DNA of 64,000 nt from Thermohalobaculum sp039180675 (GTDB lineage: Bacteria; Pseudomonadota; Alphaproteobacteria; Rhodobacterales; Rhodobacteraceae). Both the position numbers and the translations under genes were made by a program. The DNA lies in assembly GCA_039180675.1 (NCBI GenBank), contig JBCDDC010000020.1:1-64000 (forward strand). The letters are read 5' to 3'. Positions 1-8,894 of the stretch are shown here, piece by piece; the first letter of the stretch is position 1; each line of letters opens with the position of its first letter. Under the pieces are notes generated by a model that saw only the letters and a list, made by a program, of their open reading frames with translations, did not search any database and was not told where the DNA came from.

Positions 1-1685
1 GCCAGCCATTTGTCCCAGTCCGGCCACCAGGAGCCCTGGGTCTGAGTGGTCCCCTCGCGCCATTCGGCGAGCGTGTCACCCTTGAGCCCGGTCTTGGTCC
101 AGTAGTGATACTTGCCGAGATCGGGATGGTTCACGACGCCCGCGATATGCCCCGACCCACCCAGAACGAACTTCTGGCTGCGCCCGCCCATCATCTTCGC
201 TGCCCGAAAGGCGCTGTCTGCCGGAGCGATGTGATCTTCGACAGTCGCTACGTGGTAGCAGGGGACCTTCACCTTGCTCATGTCGAGCACCTCGCCATCG
301 ATGGCAAGCTCACCCTTGGCCAGCGCATTCTTGTTGTAGAAGGTATCGAGATAGTAGACGTGCACCTGCGCAGGCATCGCAGTCGAATCCGAATTCCAGT
401 AGAGCAGGTCGAACGGAAAGTTCTCCTTCCCGAGCAGGTAGTTGTTGATCACGAAGCTCCAGATCAGATCAGAGGACCGCAGGCTGTTGAAGGCGCCGAA
501 CATGTTCTCGGCGGCCAAATAGCCCTGCTCTTCCGCCGCTTCGCCGATCGTCTCCAGAACCTCGTCATCGACGAAGGCCTGCAATTCGCCCGCATCGGAG
601 AAGTCGAGCTGGGCCGTGAAGAACGTGCAGGAGGCGACCCGGTCGTGGCCCTTGTTGGCCATATGGGCGAGCGCGCATCCGGTGATCGTCCCGCCGATGC
701 AGTAACCGACGACGTTGGCCTTGTCCGCCCCAGTCTCCTCGATCGCCTTGTAGATTGCCGTGATGACCCCATCGGTCATGTAGCTTTCCCAAGTCTCCTG
801 CGCCTGCTCGGGCCCTGGGTTGACCCACGAGGTGATGAAGACGGTGTGCCCCTGTTCGGTGAGCCATTTGATCATCGACTTCTTCTTGTTGAGGTCGAGG
901 ATGTAGAACTTGTTGATCCACGGGCTGATGATCACCACGGGCCGTTCATGCACCTGCTCGGTCGTAGGCGAGAACTGCACGAGTTGCATGACGTTGTTCT
1001 GATAGACGACGGCGCCCGGGCTCACCGCCATGTTCTCGCCGACCTTGAAGGCGTCGAGATCGGTCTGCTGGATCAGCAGGTGGCCATGACCGCGCTCCAT
1101 GTCCCGGATCAGATGTTCGAGACCGCGGATCAGGTTCTCCCCTTTCTGATCGATCGTGGCCTTCATCACCTCGGGATTGGTGGCAGGGATGTTCGTGGGT
1201 GAGAGAGCTTCGATGTAGTTCCGCGTGATCAACTCCAGCTTCTTCTTGTCCTGCTTCGAGAGGCCGCTCGCATCGTCGAGCTGATCCTTCAACCACTTGC
1301 CCGTCAGCAGATAGGACTGTTTGAGATAGTTGAAGACGGGGTTGTTGTCCCAGGCTTCATCCTTGAAACGCTTGTCGCCAGGATCGGCTTCAATCACCGG
1401 GTCTGGATTTTCACCGGCCATTCGCTGGAGCGTCCGGGTCCAAAGCTCCGCCTGCGCTGTCCAGTAGGCCATGGCCGATTGCATCGTCTGCTGGGGATGA
1501 TCGGCCATATACTGCCACCAGTGCTGCATGGCCGGCATCGCATGGAGCGGGTCAGGGCGCATCAACCCGATATCGCTGATCCTGCGGTCGAGGTTCTCTG
1601 CCCAGACCTTCTGACTGCGCTCCATGAGTTTTGTCATGCGGTCGGAAAGGGTGTCTTCCTCGGCCGGGGCGGGTTCCTGGGCCAT
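1..1685 (-). CDS. phaC: Poly(3-hydroxyalkanoate) synthase, class I, C-terminus cut by window edge
   Basis: Polymerises (R)-3-hydroxyacyl-CoA into polyhydroxybutyrate on the surface of storage granules. The reading frame runs from ATG at 1685 to the left edge without a stop, giving 561 codons. The lipase-like box GYCIGGT puts the nucleophile at Cys329. The other two members of the triad are Asp484 (in VEDHIAP) and His513 (in GSGHIAG). This order and spacing fit class I PhaC proteins, so only a short C-terminal tail should be missing. The N-terminal part is rich in Trp and Met, as usual in this family. It diverges from the lipoprotein gene at 1821, so the 135-bp gap should carry both promoters. 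No PhaZ, phasin or PhaR gene is visible here; they may lie past the left edge. Confidence 0.95.
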   Translation of the reverse strand, partial: MAQEPAPAEEDTLSDRMTKLMERSQKVWAENLDRRISDIGLMRPDPLHAMPAMQHWWQYMADHPQQTMQSAMAYWTAQAELWTRTLQRMAGENPDPVIEADPGDKRFKDEAWDNNPVFNYLKQSYLLTGKWLKDQLDDASGLSKQDKKKLELITRNYIEALSPTNIPATNPEVMKATIDQKGENLIRGLEHLIRDMERGHGHLLIQQTDLDAFKVGENMAVSPGAVVYQNNVMQLVQFSPTTEQVHERPVVIISPWINKFYILDLNKKKSMIKWLTEQGHTVFITSWVNPGPEQAQETWESYMTDGVITAIYKAIEETGADKANVVGYCIGGTITGCALAHMANKGHDRVASCTFFTAQLDFSDAGELQAFVDDEVLETIGEAAEEQGYLAAENMFGAFNSLRSSDLIWSFVINNYLLGKENFPFDLLYWNSDSTAMPAQVHVYYLDTFYNKNALAKGELAIDGEVLDMSKVKVPCYHVATVEDHIAPADSAFRAAKMMGGRSQKFVLGGSGHIAGVVNHPDLGKYHYWTKTGLKGDTLAEWREGTTQTQGSWWPDWDKWL

Positions 1686-1820
1686 TGTAACGCTCCTTGG
1701 CTGACAGTTTCACCTGTCGAACGGCGATCCGATCTGGCCAGACCGGATTGAGCCGGTTAAGTAGATGGGCGATGCCCACGGGCCATCATAGAGCGAATGG
1801 AGGTAGGCAGATAGCCGCAA

Positions 1821-2132
1821 ATGACAGGTCTTCGCACAGGCGCCGTGGTGGCATTGCTGATCCCGCTTTGCGGCTGTGGAACGGTTGGCCTGTTTGGCGA
1901 ATACGACCTGCCGGAGAACCCAGAGATCGGCCAAGCTGAATGGCCGCGCCTCGTTGATGTGCCAGAGGCGCCGCCTCGAGGCCAGTACAGCGCGGACGCG
2001 CCCGATCCGGCCGTGGGCACCGCACTTCTGAGCGATCTCGGCTCCGTGGCTGCGGATGCGAAGACGCGGGCCGAGCAGTTCGCCGACCCGGTTCTCAGCG
2101 ACGCCGATCGGCGTCAGCTCGGGAAACAGTAG
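1821..2132 (+). CDS. Small predicted lipoprotein
   Basis: A 103-residue protein with a short basic N-terminus, a hydrophobic stretch and a lipobox-like IPLCGCG at about residues 14-20. It would therefore be exported and lipidated on a cysteine. The mature part is acidic, rich in Pro, Ala and Asp, and has no domain I recognise. It is divergent from phaC and convergent with the 52-residue gene at 2200-2358. The signal sequence and coding-like composition support a real gene. The function is unknown, and nothing in the sequence ties it to polyester metabolism beyond proximity. Confidence 0.7.
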   Translation: MTGLRTGAVVALLIPLCGCGTVGLFGEYDLPENPEIGQAEWPRLVDVPEAPPRGQYSADAPDPAVGTALLSDLGSVAADAKTRAEQFADPVLSDADRRQLGKQ

Positions 2133-2199
2133 GTGTCTGCCTTGGGAATGCGGGGCACACGCACGGGGCGTGTGCCGGCCTTCCGAGCTCTGGCGAGGC

Positions 2200-2358
2200 T
2201 TAGAAGCCCTCGTATCTCAGAGCGTCTTCTTCGCTTTTCTCGAGCTCGTTCGGCAACCAGCCCCCGTTCTCGAGATCCATACCCATGGTACGCGCTTGAT
2301 CTTGCAAAAACGTCTTCGTGTCGAGCGTGTCCAAGATATCGTCAACGTCGCGGTCCAT
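2200..2358 (-). CDS. Short acidic hypothetical protein, 52 residues
   Basis: A 52-residue, strongly acidic, soluble peptide that starts MDRDVDDILDTLD and ends DALRYEGF. The start at 2358 was preferred over an in-frame ATG at 2436 because GGAGGAG sits 3-4 nt upstream of it. No domain is recognised. It lies alone between the lipoprotein gene (convergent) and hom (divergent). Its codon composition and ribosome-binding site suggest a real gene, but it is small and could be spurious. Confidence 0.55.
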   Translation of the reverse strand: MDRDVDDILDTLDTKTFLQDQARTMGMDLENGGWLPNELEKSEEDALRYEGF

Positions 2359-2494
2359 CTTCTCCTCCAACAGTTGAACCCTGGAATGTGTCGATGGCCG
2401 GAAATTGCCCGAATCATGCTTGCCGAGATGTGACAATCGTCACGCTCGTTCTTAAACCTTTCTTAATGCCTTCCAGGCGCCGGAGGCCCAACCG

Positions 2495-3787
2495 ATGACG
2501 TCTGCCGCTCCTTTCCGCCTTGGTATCGCAGGGCTCGGCACGGTCGGTGTCGGCGTGATCCGGGTCGTGACGAGCCACGCGACTATGCTCGCAGGGAAGG
2601 CTGGCCGCCCGGTCATCATCACGGCCGTCTCGGCACGAAATCGCGGGCGCGACCGCGGTGTCCCTTTAAGCGACTACGCGTGGGAGGACGACGCGGTCCG
2701 CCTCGCCAGCCGTGACGATGTGGATTGTGTGGTCGAGGTGATCGGCGGCTCCGACGGCCCGGCGAAGGCTCTTGTCGAACAGGCACTGGCGAACGGAAAG
2801 CACGTGGTCACCGCCAACAAAGCGCTGATCGCGCATCATGGCCAGGCGCTTACCGAGCTGGCCGAGGCACATGGCGTCGCCTTGAGCGCCGAGGCCGCAG
2901 TGGCTGGTGGGATCCCGATCCTGAAAGCGCTGGGAGAAGGGCTTGCCGCCAATCGCATTTCCCGGGTCTTTGGCGTGCTGAACGGGACCTGCAATTACAT
3001 CCTGACCGAGATGGAGAAGACGAAGGCGGCTTACGCGGACGTGCTCGCCGAGGCGCAGCGCCTTGGCTATGCCGAGGCCGATCCGACCTTTGATGTCGAG
3101 GGGATCGATGCCGCGCATAAGCTCGCAATCCTCGCGGCGATCGCCTTTGGAACACGGGTCGATTTCGAGGGCGTCGTGACCGAGGGGATCGGTCAGATCA
3201 CGTTGACGGATATCGAGATGGCCCGCGATATGGGGTTCGCAATCAAGCATCTGGGTCTTGCACAGATGCATGCAACCGGCCTCGAGCAGCGGGTGCGACC
3301 CTGCATGGTGCCGGCCGACACGGCAATCGGATCACTCCCCGGCGTGACCAACACCGTGATCGTCGAGGGGGACTTCATCGGCCAGACCGCGCATTTCGGA
3401 CCGGGCGCGGGCGAGGGCCCGACAGCGAGCGCGATCGTGGCGGACGTGCTGGATGCAGCCCTAGGGATCTCGCGGCCCTTGTTCGGAGCCCCGGCGAAGG
3501 ACCTGGCCTCTGCACCGCGTCTGTCGCACGGCGAGGAGCATTCGCCCTATTACCTGCGGTTCACCCTGGCCGATGAACCTGGCGCGCTCGCGTCTCTCGC
3601 GGCGGCGTTGGGGAACCACGACGTCTCGATCCACCGGATGCGGCAATATGGGATGGGCGATCCCGTGCCGGTCGTTATCGTCACCCACGATGCGCAGAGA
3701 GCCGGGATCGATGCAGCACTCACCGAGATTGCCGCGCTTTCGGTGTCAAAGGCACCCCCGGTCGCCATCCGTATTGAAACCGTCTGA
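2495..3787 (+). CDS. hom: Homoserine dehydrogenase
   Basis: Reduces aspartate 4-semialdehyde to homoserine with NAD(P)H, the branch point to threonine and methionine. The 430 residues contain an N-terminal Rossmann motif GLGTVGVG at residues 13-20, the VVTANKALIA segment near residue 107, and the catalytic-domain motif NGTCNYILTEME near residue 165. A C-terminal ACT-type domain (from about residue 350, opening YYLRFTLADEPGAL) suggests feedback control, probably by threonine as in related enzymes. GGAGG stands 8 nt before the ATG. It is followed by glpX in the same direction after 168 bp, which may hold a separate promoter. Confidence 0.96.
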   Translation: MTSAAPFRLGIAGLGTVGVGVIRVVTSHATMLAGKAGRPVIITAVSARNRGRDRGVPLSDYAWEDDAVRLASRDDVDCVVEVIGGSDGPAKALVEQALANGKHVVTANKALIAHHGQALTELAEAHGVALSAEAAVAGGIPILKALGEGLAANRISRVFGVLNGTCNYILTEMEKTKAAYADVLAEAQRLGYAEADPTFDVEGIDAAHKLAILAAIAFGTRVDFEGVVTEGIGQITLTDIEMARDMGFAIKHLGLAQMHATGLEQRVRPCMVPADTAIGSLPGVTNTVIVEGDFIGQTAHFGPGAGEGPTASAIVADVLDAALGISRPLFGAPAKDLASAPRLSHGEEHSPYYLRFTLADEPGALASLAAALGNHDVSIHRMRQYGMGDPVPVVIVTHDAQRAGIDAALTEIAALSVSKAPPVAIRIETV

Positions 3788-3955
3788 CGCCGCCCGCGTC
3801 AAAGGCGCCGAAACGGTTTCAGGCTTCATCGCCGATTTTCTAACGCGCGAAACGATCTTGCCAGTCTACGCGGCCTCGTTGCTTGCGTGTCGTGGTTGCG
3901 CGGCATATGAGAGGCTGGTCGCCGTACCCGCCCTGCCTATCCAAGGACCTCATCC

Positions 3956-4927
3956 ATGACCGATCCCGTCGACATCATCTTCAATGACCGGATGCTCAGC
4001 CTCGGCCTCGCCCGCGTGTCCGAGGCGGCGGCGATTGCATCCTCGCGCCTGATCGGGCGCGGCGACGAGAAAGCGGCGGACGCGGTTGCGGTCGAGGCGA
4101 TGCGCGAGCAGCTCAACCTCCTCGATATCAAAGGCACAGTTGTGATCGGCGAGGGGGAGCGAGACGAGGCGCCGATGCTCTATATCGGCGAAGAGGTCGG
4201 AACCGGAAAGGGCGTCGATGTCGATATCGCGCTCGACCCGCTCGAAGGAACGACGCTCACGGCAAAGGCGATGCCGAATGCCCTGACTGTCGTCGCGATG
4301 GGGCCGCGCCATACGATGCTGCATGCGCCGGATGTCTATATGGACAAGCTGGCCATCGGGCCCGGCTATCCAGATGGCATCGTTGATCTCGACATGCCGC
4401 CGGCCGAGCGCGTGCGCGTGTTCGCGAAGGCCAAGGGCGGAACAGCAGAGGACGTCAATGTCTGTATCTTGGAGCGCCCGCGGCATCAGGATCTGATCGC
4501 CGAGGTGCGCGAGACCGGCGCAGGCATCCGGCTGATCACCGATGGCGATGTCGCTGGCGTCATGCATTGCGCCGAGCCCGAGCAGACCGGGATCGACATG
4601 TATATGGGATCCGGCGGGGCGCCTGAGGGGGTCCTCGCCGCAGCGGCCCTCAAGTGCATGGGCGGTCAGATCCAGGGGCGTCTGTTGTTTCGCAACGATG
4701 ATGAGCGCGGCCGGGCCGAAGGTGCCGGGATCACCGATCTCGACCGCAAGTACGACAAGGACGATATGTGCCGCTCCGACGTGATCTTCGCGGCGACGGG
4801 CGTGACAAACGGCTCCATCCTCTCGGGGTGCCGCCGCGAGGGTGAGTTCCTGAATACCGAGACGATCCTGATGCGCTCCCGCACCGGATCGGTGCGCCGC
4901 CTTTTCTACAAGACCCGGAACTTCTAG
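3956..4927 (+). CDS. glpX: Fructose-1,6-bisphosphatase, class II
   Basis: Hydrolyses fructose 1,6-bisphosphate (often also sedoheptulose 1,7-bisphosphate in this family) in gluconeogenesis. The 323-residue protein carries the class II signatures: GEGERDEAPMLYIGE near residue 61 and DPLEGTT near residue 93, which supply metal and phosphate ligands. The segment YMGSGGAPEGVLAAAAL near residue 218 is also typical. Length is normal. Its TAG stop overlaps the stop of the convergent ABC transporter gene by 4 nt, leaving no room for a terminator between them. Confidence 0.96.
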   Translation: MTDPVDIIFNDRMLSLGLARVSEAAAIASSRLIGRGDEKAADAVAVEAMREQLNLLDIKGTVVIGEGERDEAPMLYIGEEVGTGKGVDVDIALDPLEGTTLTAKAMPNALTVVAMGPRHTMLHAPDVYMDKLAIGPGYPDGIVDLDMPPAERVRVFAKAKGGTAEDVNVCILERPRHQDLIAEVRETGAGIRLITDGDVAGVMHCAEPEQTGIDMYMGSGGAPEGVLAAAALKCMGGQIQGRLLFRNDDERGRAEGAGITDLDRKYDKDDMCRSDVIFAATGVTNGSILSGCRREGEFLNTETILMRSRTGSVRRLFYKTRNF

Positions 4928-6780
4928 GCAGCGTCCGCGCCCAGCATCCCGCCGGATTGCCTGGCCCAGAACCGGGCGTAGAGCCCATCGCGGGCGAGCA
5001 GTTCGTGATGACTGCCCTCCTCGACTACGCGCCCTTCGTCGAGCACCACGATCCGGTCCATGCGCTGGACGGTCGAGAGCCGGTGCGCGATGGCGATCAC
5101 CGTTTTCCCATCCATCAGCCGGGTGAGGGCTGACTGGATCGAAGCCTCCACCTCGCTGTCGAGAGCCGATGTCGCCTCGTCCAGAACGAAGATCGGAGCG
5201 TCCTTGAGGATCGCGCGGGCGAGGGCGATGCGCTGACGCTGGCCACCTGAAAGTTTCACTCCACGCTCGCCGAGATGCGCCTCGTAGCCTTCGCGGCCCT
5301 TCCAGTCGCGCAGATCGCGGATGAATTCATCGGCCTCTGCGAGGCGCGCCGCCTCGACCGCTGCCTCCCGCCCCGCATCCGGCCGACCGTAGAGGATGTT
5401 GTCGAGCGCGGAGCGGTTGAACATCGCTGGCTCCTGCGTGACCGTCGCAATCTCGGAGCGCAGGCCATCCTGCGTGAGGTCACGCAGATCGGTGCCGTCC
5501 AGTGTGATCCGGCCTTCCTCCACATCGTAGAGACGCAGAAGAAGCGCGATCGTGGTCGATTTTCCCGCACCCGACGCCCCGACCAGACCGACACGCTCCC
5601 CAGGGCGCACGTCGAGGTTCAATCCGCTTACACCACCACCCTTGCGCGGCTGATCCGTCCCGTACTGGAAAGTTACATTCTCGAACCGGATGTGCCCGCG
5701 CACGTTCTTCGGATCGCGCGCCGCGGGCCTATCCGTCATCTCGTGGGGCGGCGAGAGGGTCTTCATCCCATCCTCAACCGTGCCGATATTGGTGAAGATC
5801 GTCATCGCGGTGAACGAGATCCAGCCCGACATCTGACTGAGGCGTGCGGCGATCATCGCCGACATCGCAATGACACCCGCAGTCCCCTGGCCGGCGGACC
5901 AAAGCCAGATTGCGATGGCGATCAGCACAACCGGCAGAACGCCGGACAGGACCGCGAGCAGAGAGCGGAAACGCCATACTGTCTGGCCAAACTGCATCTG
6001 GTGGATCCGGTGCCGCTCCAGCGCTTGGCGCGCCGCCTCCTGCTCGCGCCCGGCATGGGCAAAGAGTTTCACTGTTGAGATGTGGCTGAGGCTGTCGACG
6101 ATCTGACCGGTGAGGGCCGCACGCGTCTCTGCCCGCTCCTTGGCTCGCCGCCTGATCCTTGGCAGGTAGTTGACCACCAGGGCAAGGTAGGCCGCGAACC
6201 AAATGCTCAAACCCGCGAGAAGCCAGATATTCGCAGCACCAAGGATCAAGGCCGCCCCAAGAACGGCGGCCAGACCATAGGCGACCGCGTTCAGGAACTC
6301 GGTTACCGCACCAGACAGATCATGCGACGTCTGCACCTGTTTGGCACTAATCCGACCCGCGAAGTCGTCCTCAAAGAACCCCATTCCCTGTCCCAGCGTA
6401 TGCCGGTGCAGGCGCCAGAGGCTCAGATTGAAAAGACCGGGGCCCAGGGAGCGGGAGACAAATCCGCTCGACAGGATCATCAACGCAGGTCGGACGCATA
6501 GGAAGAAGAGCAAGACGAGCGCTGTCTCGGCCCAATAACCACTCAGGAAGCCCGCCGGTGTATTCTCCGCCGCCCTGTCGACCAGCCAGCCGATCAGCCA
6601 GGCCGAGGCCGCTTCGGCGATGCCAAGGAACAGCGAGACGACGGCAAGCGCGGTGATGGCATTTTCGCTCCCACGCAGCATCCAGAGGATGAAGGCGCCG
6701 AGCGTGCGGGGCGGCGGCCCGTCGCCTGGGTCATAGGGGTCGAAGAAGCTCTCGAACCATCCCTCTCCCTTCCAACTCAT
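4924..6780 (-). CDS. ABC exporter half-transporter (membrane + ATPase domains), second of a pair
   Basis: A fused transporter of 618 residues: a six-helix exporter-type membrane domain (about 40-340) followed by a nucleotide-binding domain. Walker A is GASGAGKST, the signature is LSGGQRQR, Walker B ends VLDEATSALD with the catalytic Glu, and the switch His is in AIAHRLST. All catalytic elements look intact. It starts inside the stop of the upstream half-transporter (ATGA overlap), so the two are co-translated and probably form a heterodimer. Exporters of this type move lipids, drugs or peptides; the substrate cannot be read from the sequence. Its last 25 residues are nearly the same as those of its neighbour. 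Confidence 0.92.
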   Translation of the reverse strand: MSWKGEGWFESFFDPYDPGDGPPPRTLGAFILWMLRGSENAITALAVVSLFLGIAEAASAWLIGWLVDRAAENTPAGFLSGYWAETALVLLFFLCVRPALMILSSGFVSRSLGPGLFNLSLWRLHRHTLGQGMGFFEDDFAGRISAKQVQTSHDLSGAVTEFLNAVAYGLAAVLGAALILGAANIWLLAGLSIWFAAYLALVVNYLPRIRRRAKERAETRAALTGQIVDSLSHISTVKLFAHAGREQEAARQALERHRIHQMQFGQTVWRFRSLLAVLSGVLPVVLIAIAIWLWSAGQGTAGVIAMSAMIAARLSQMSGWISFTAMTIFTNIGTVEDGMKTLSPPHEMTDRPAARDPKNVRGHIRFENVTFQYGTDQPRKGGGVSGLNLDVRPGERVGLVGASGAGKSTTIALLLRLYDVEEGRITLDGTDLRDLTQDGLRSEIATVTQEPAMFNRSALDNILYGRPDAGREAAVEAARLAEADEFIRDLRDWKGREGYEAHLGERGVKLSGGQRQRIALARAILKDAPIFVLDEATSALDSEVEASIQSALTRLMDGKTVIAIAHRLSTVQRMDRIVVLDEGRVVEEGSHHELLARDGLYARFWARQSGGMLGADAA

Positions 6781-8618
6781 TCCGCCGCCTCAACTCCGAT
6801 CATCCCGCCCGATTGCCGGGCCCAGAATCTAGCATATAGACCGTCCTGAGCCAGAAGCTCATTGTGCGAGCCCTGCTCGGCAATCCGGCCCTGATCCATC
6901 ACAACGATCCGGTCCATCTGCTGGATCGTCGAAAGCCTGTGCGCGATTGCGATGACGGTCTTGCCTTTCATCAGGTGCTCAAGCTCACCCTGGATCGCCG
7001 CCTCAACTTCAGAATCGAGGGCCGAGGTCGCTTCGTCGAGGATCAGGATCGGCGCATCCTTCAGAACGGCCCGGGCCAGCGCGATCCGCTGGCGCTGGCC
7101 GCCCGACAGGCGCACGCCCCGTTCGCCTACCTGGGCATCGAGGCCCTTGAACCCCTCATGATCCTGCAGATCGGGGATGAAATCATCGGCCGAGACAAGC
7201 TTTGCCGCCCGCCAGATCTCCTCATCGCTCGCATCCGGCCGCCCATAGCGGATGTTGTCGCGGATCGAACGGTGCAGGAGCGAGGTCTCCTGCGTCACCA
7301 TAGAGATCTGCCGCCGGACACTTTCCTGGGTAAGATCGGCGAGATCCTGACCATCGATCAGGACCCGGCCCTGATCGGGGTCAAAGAATCGGAGCGCGAG
7401 GTTCACCATCGTGGACTTGCCAGCGCCCGATGCCCCGACCAGACCAACCCGCTCGCCGCCTTTGATCTGAAGATCGACACCGATCACGCCACCGGCGCGG
7501 CCGCCGTACTTGTGGGTCACTCCTTCGAAGTGGACCGCGCCCTCGGTAAGCGCCAGGTCCCTGGCATCCGGCTTGTCCTTGAGGCGAAGCGGCTGGCTGA
7601 CACAATCGATCCCCTCCTGCACGGTTCCGATGTTCTCGAACAGAACCGAGAGGGTCCACATGATCCAGTCCATCATGCCCAGCATGCGCAGCACCAGCGC
7701 CGTGGCGGCAGAGACCGCACCAACGGTGATCGCATCCTCGGTCCAGAGATAGACCGCATAACCGATCACGCCTACGATCAGGATCATTTGCAGACCTGAA
7801 AGGAGGATGTTCAGGTAGGTGTAGAGCCGGGCCTGACGGTGGAAGACCCAGCGGAAATCCTCCATAGCGACACGGGCGTACTCTTCCTCCTCCTTGCCAT
7901 GGGCAAAGAGCTTCACGGTCTGGATATTAGTGTAGCTGTCGACGATCCGGCCCGCGAGGGTGGAGCGCGCCTCGGCAACTGCCTTTCCCCGCCGAGTCAC
8001 GTTCGGCACGAACCAGCAGGCAACGAGGACGAAGCCCGCGAACCAGATGCCGAAGGGGATCAGAAGTCGGCCATCGATCTCTCCCAGAACGATCGCAACG
8101 CCGACCATATAGATCGTCGCATACCAGATCGTGTCGATCATCTGATTGACGGAGTCGTTGAGCGCGGGCGCAAGCTGGATCTGCTTGTTCGCGATCCGTC
8201 CGGCAAAGTCATCGATGAAGAAGCTGAGCGACTGGCGCAGCATCTTACGGTGCGTGCGCCACCGGATCAGTGCACCCATGGGCGCGTAATATCCCTGCGT
8301 CATGACCAGCGTATCCAGGATCAGCACGACCGGACGGATCAGGACGGCAACGGCAATCATCCAGAGCAGGAGGTCTCCATGCCACTCCCACAACTGGTCA
8401 GTCGGGGTTTCCCTCAGAATATCGACCAGTTGCCCCGCGTAGGCGATCAGAGCCGCCTCGGCGAGCGCGAAGATGCCGCCCAACACCAGGCTGACCGCAA
8501 TCAGCTTGCGAGCGGGCCACAGCATCGTGCGGTAGAAGGCGATCAGCCCGGTCGGAAACTCGGCAGCCTCGTCGTACTTCTGGTACGGATCAATGAGGGT
8601 CTCGAAATAACGAAGCAT
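6777..8618 (-). CDS. ABC exporter half-transporter (membrane + ATPase domains), first of a pair
   Basis: The upstream partner of the tandem pair, 613 residues, with the same layout: exporter membrane domain then nucleotide-binding domain with GASGAGKST, LSGGQRQR, LILDEATSALD and AIAHRLST. The C-terminal tail DGLYARFWARQSGGM is shared almost exactly with the downstream gene, pointing to tandem duplication. Its stop overlaps the next start by 4 nt. It is divergent from hemF; the 276-bp gap to hemF should contain both promoters, and I saw no clear Fnr-type palindrome there. The substrate is unknown. Confidence 0.92.
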   Translation of the reverse strand: MLRYFETLIDPYQKYDEAAEFPTGLIAFYRTMLWPARKLIAVSLVLGGIFALAEAALIAYAGQLVDILRETPTDQLWEWHGDLLLWMIAVAVLIRPVVLILDTLVMTQGYYAPMGALIRWRTHRKMLRQSLSFFIDDFAGRIANKQIQLAPALNDSVNQMIDTIWYATIYMVGVAIVLGEIDGRLLIPFGIWFAGFVLVACWFVPNVTRRGKAVAEARSTLAGRIVDSYTNIQTVKLFAHGKEEEEYARVAMEDFRWVFHRQARLYTYLNILLSGLQMILIVGVIGYAVYLWTEDAITVGAVSAATALVLRMLGMMDWIMWTLSVLFENIGTVQEGIDCVSQPLRLKDKPDARDLALTEGAVHFEGVTHKYGGRAGGVIGVDLQIKGGERVGLVGASGAGKSTMVNLALRFFDPDQGRVLIDGQDLADLTQESVRRQISMVTQETSLLHRSIRDNIRYGRPDASDEEIWRAAKLVSADDFIPDLQDHEGFKGLDAQVGERGVRLSGGQRQRIALARAVLKDAPILILDEATSALDSEVEAAIQGELEHLMKGKTVIAIAHRLSTIQQMDRIVVMDQGRIAEQGSHNELLAQDGLYARFWARQSGGMIGVEAAE

Positions 8619-8894
8619 GATGGCATCCTGATATCAGGTCTTGGTGGAAAAGGTTCGAATACTGCAAACGCGCCATGGAGGGGCACGTGGACGACGGGCA
8701 GCGCTCTTGCGCGCGCGTCAGCTGTCTGGGCAGTAGTTGATGAACCTGTCCATAGGATGCCTCCCGTTGCGGATTGAGGTCATACGGAAAATAACGCGAG
8801 TCGTCGAGTGCGCTCGGACTTGCGGATTTGTAGCTCTGCTAGGTATGTCGAGAGCCGATGCTGGAAAGACACAAGAGGGCGAGACGTTAAGAGC

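Noticed and set aside
105..1202. Long plus-strand open frame inside phaC
   Set aside because: It is antisense to phaC, whose catalytic residues are clear, and its protein is rich in Arg, His and Asp without a domain.
8619..8894. Fnr-type site before hemF
   Set aside because: No TTGAT-N4-ATCAA-like palindrome was found in the gap between the ABC gene and hemF.
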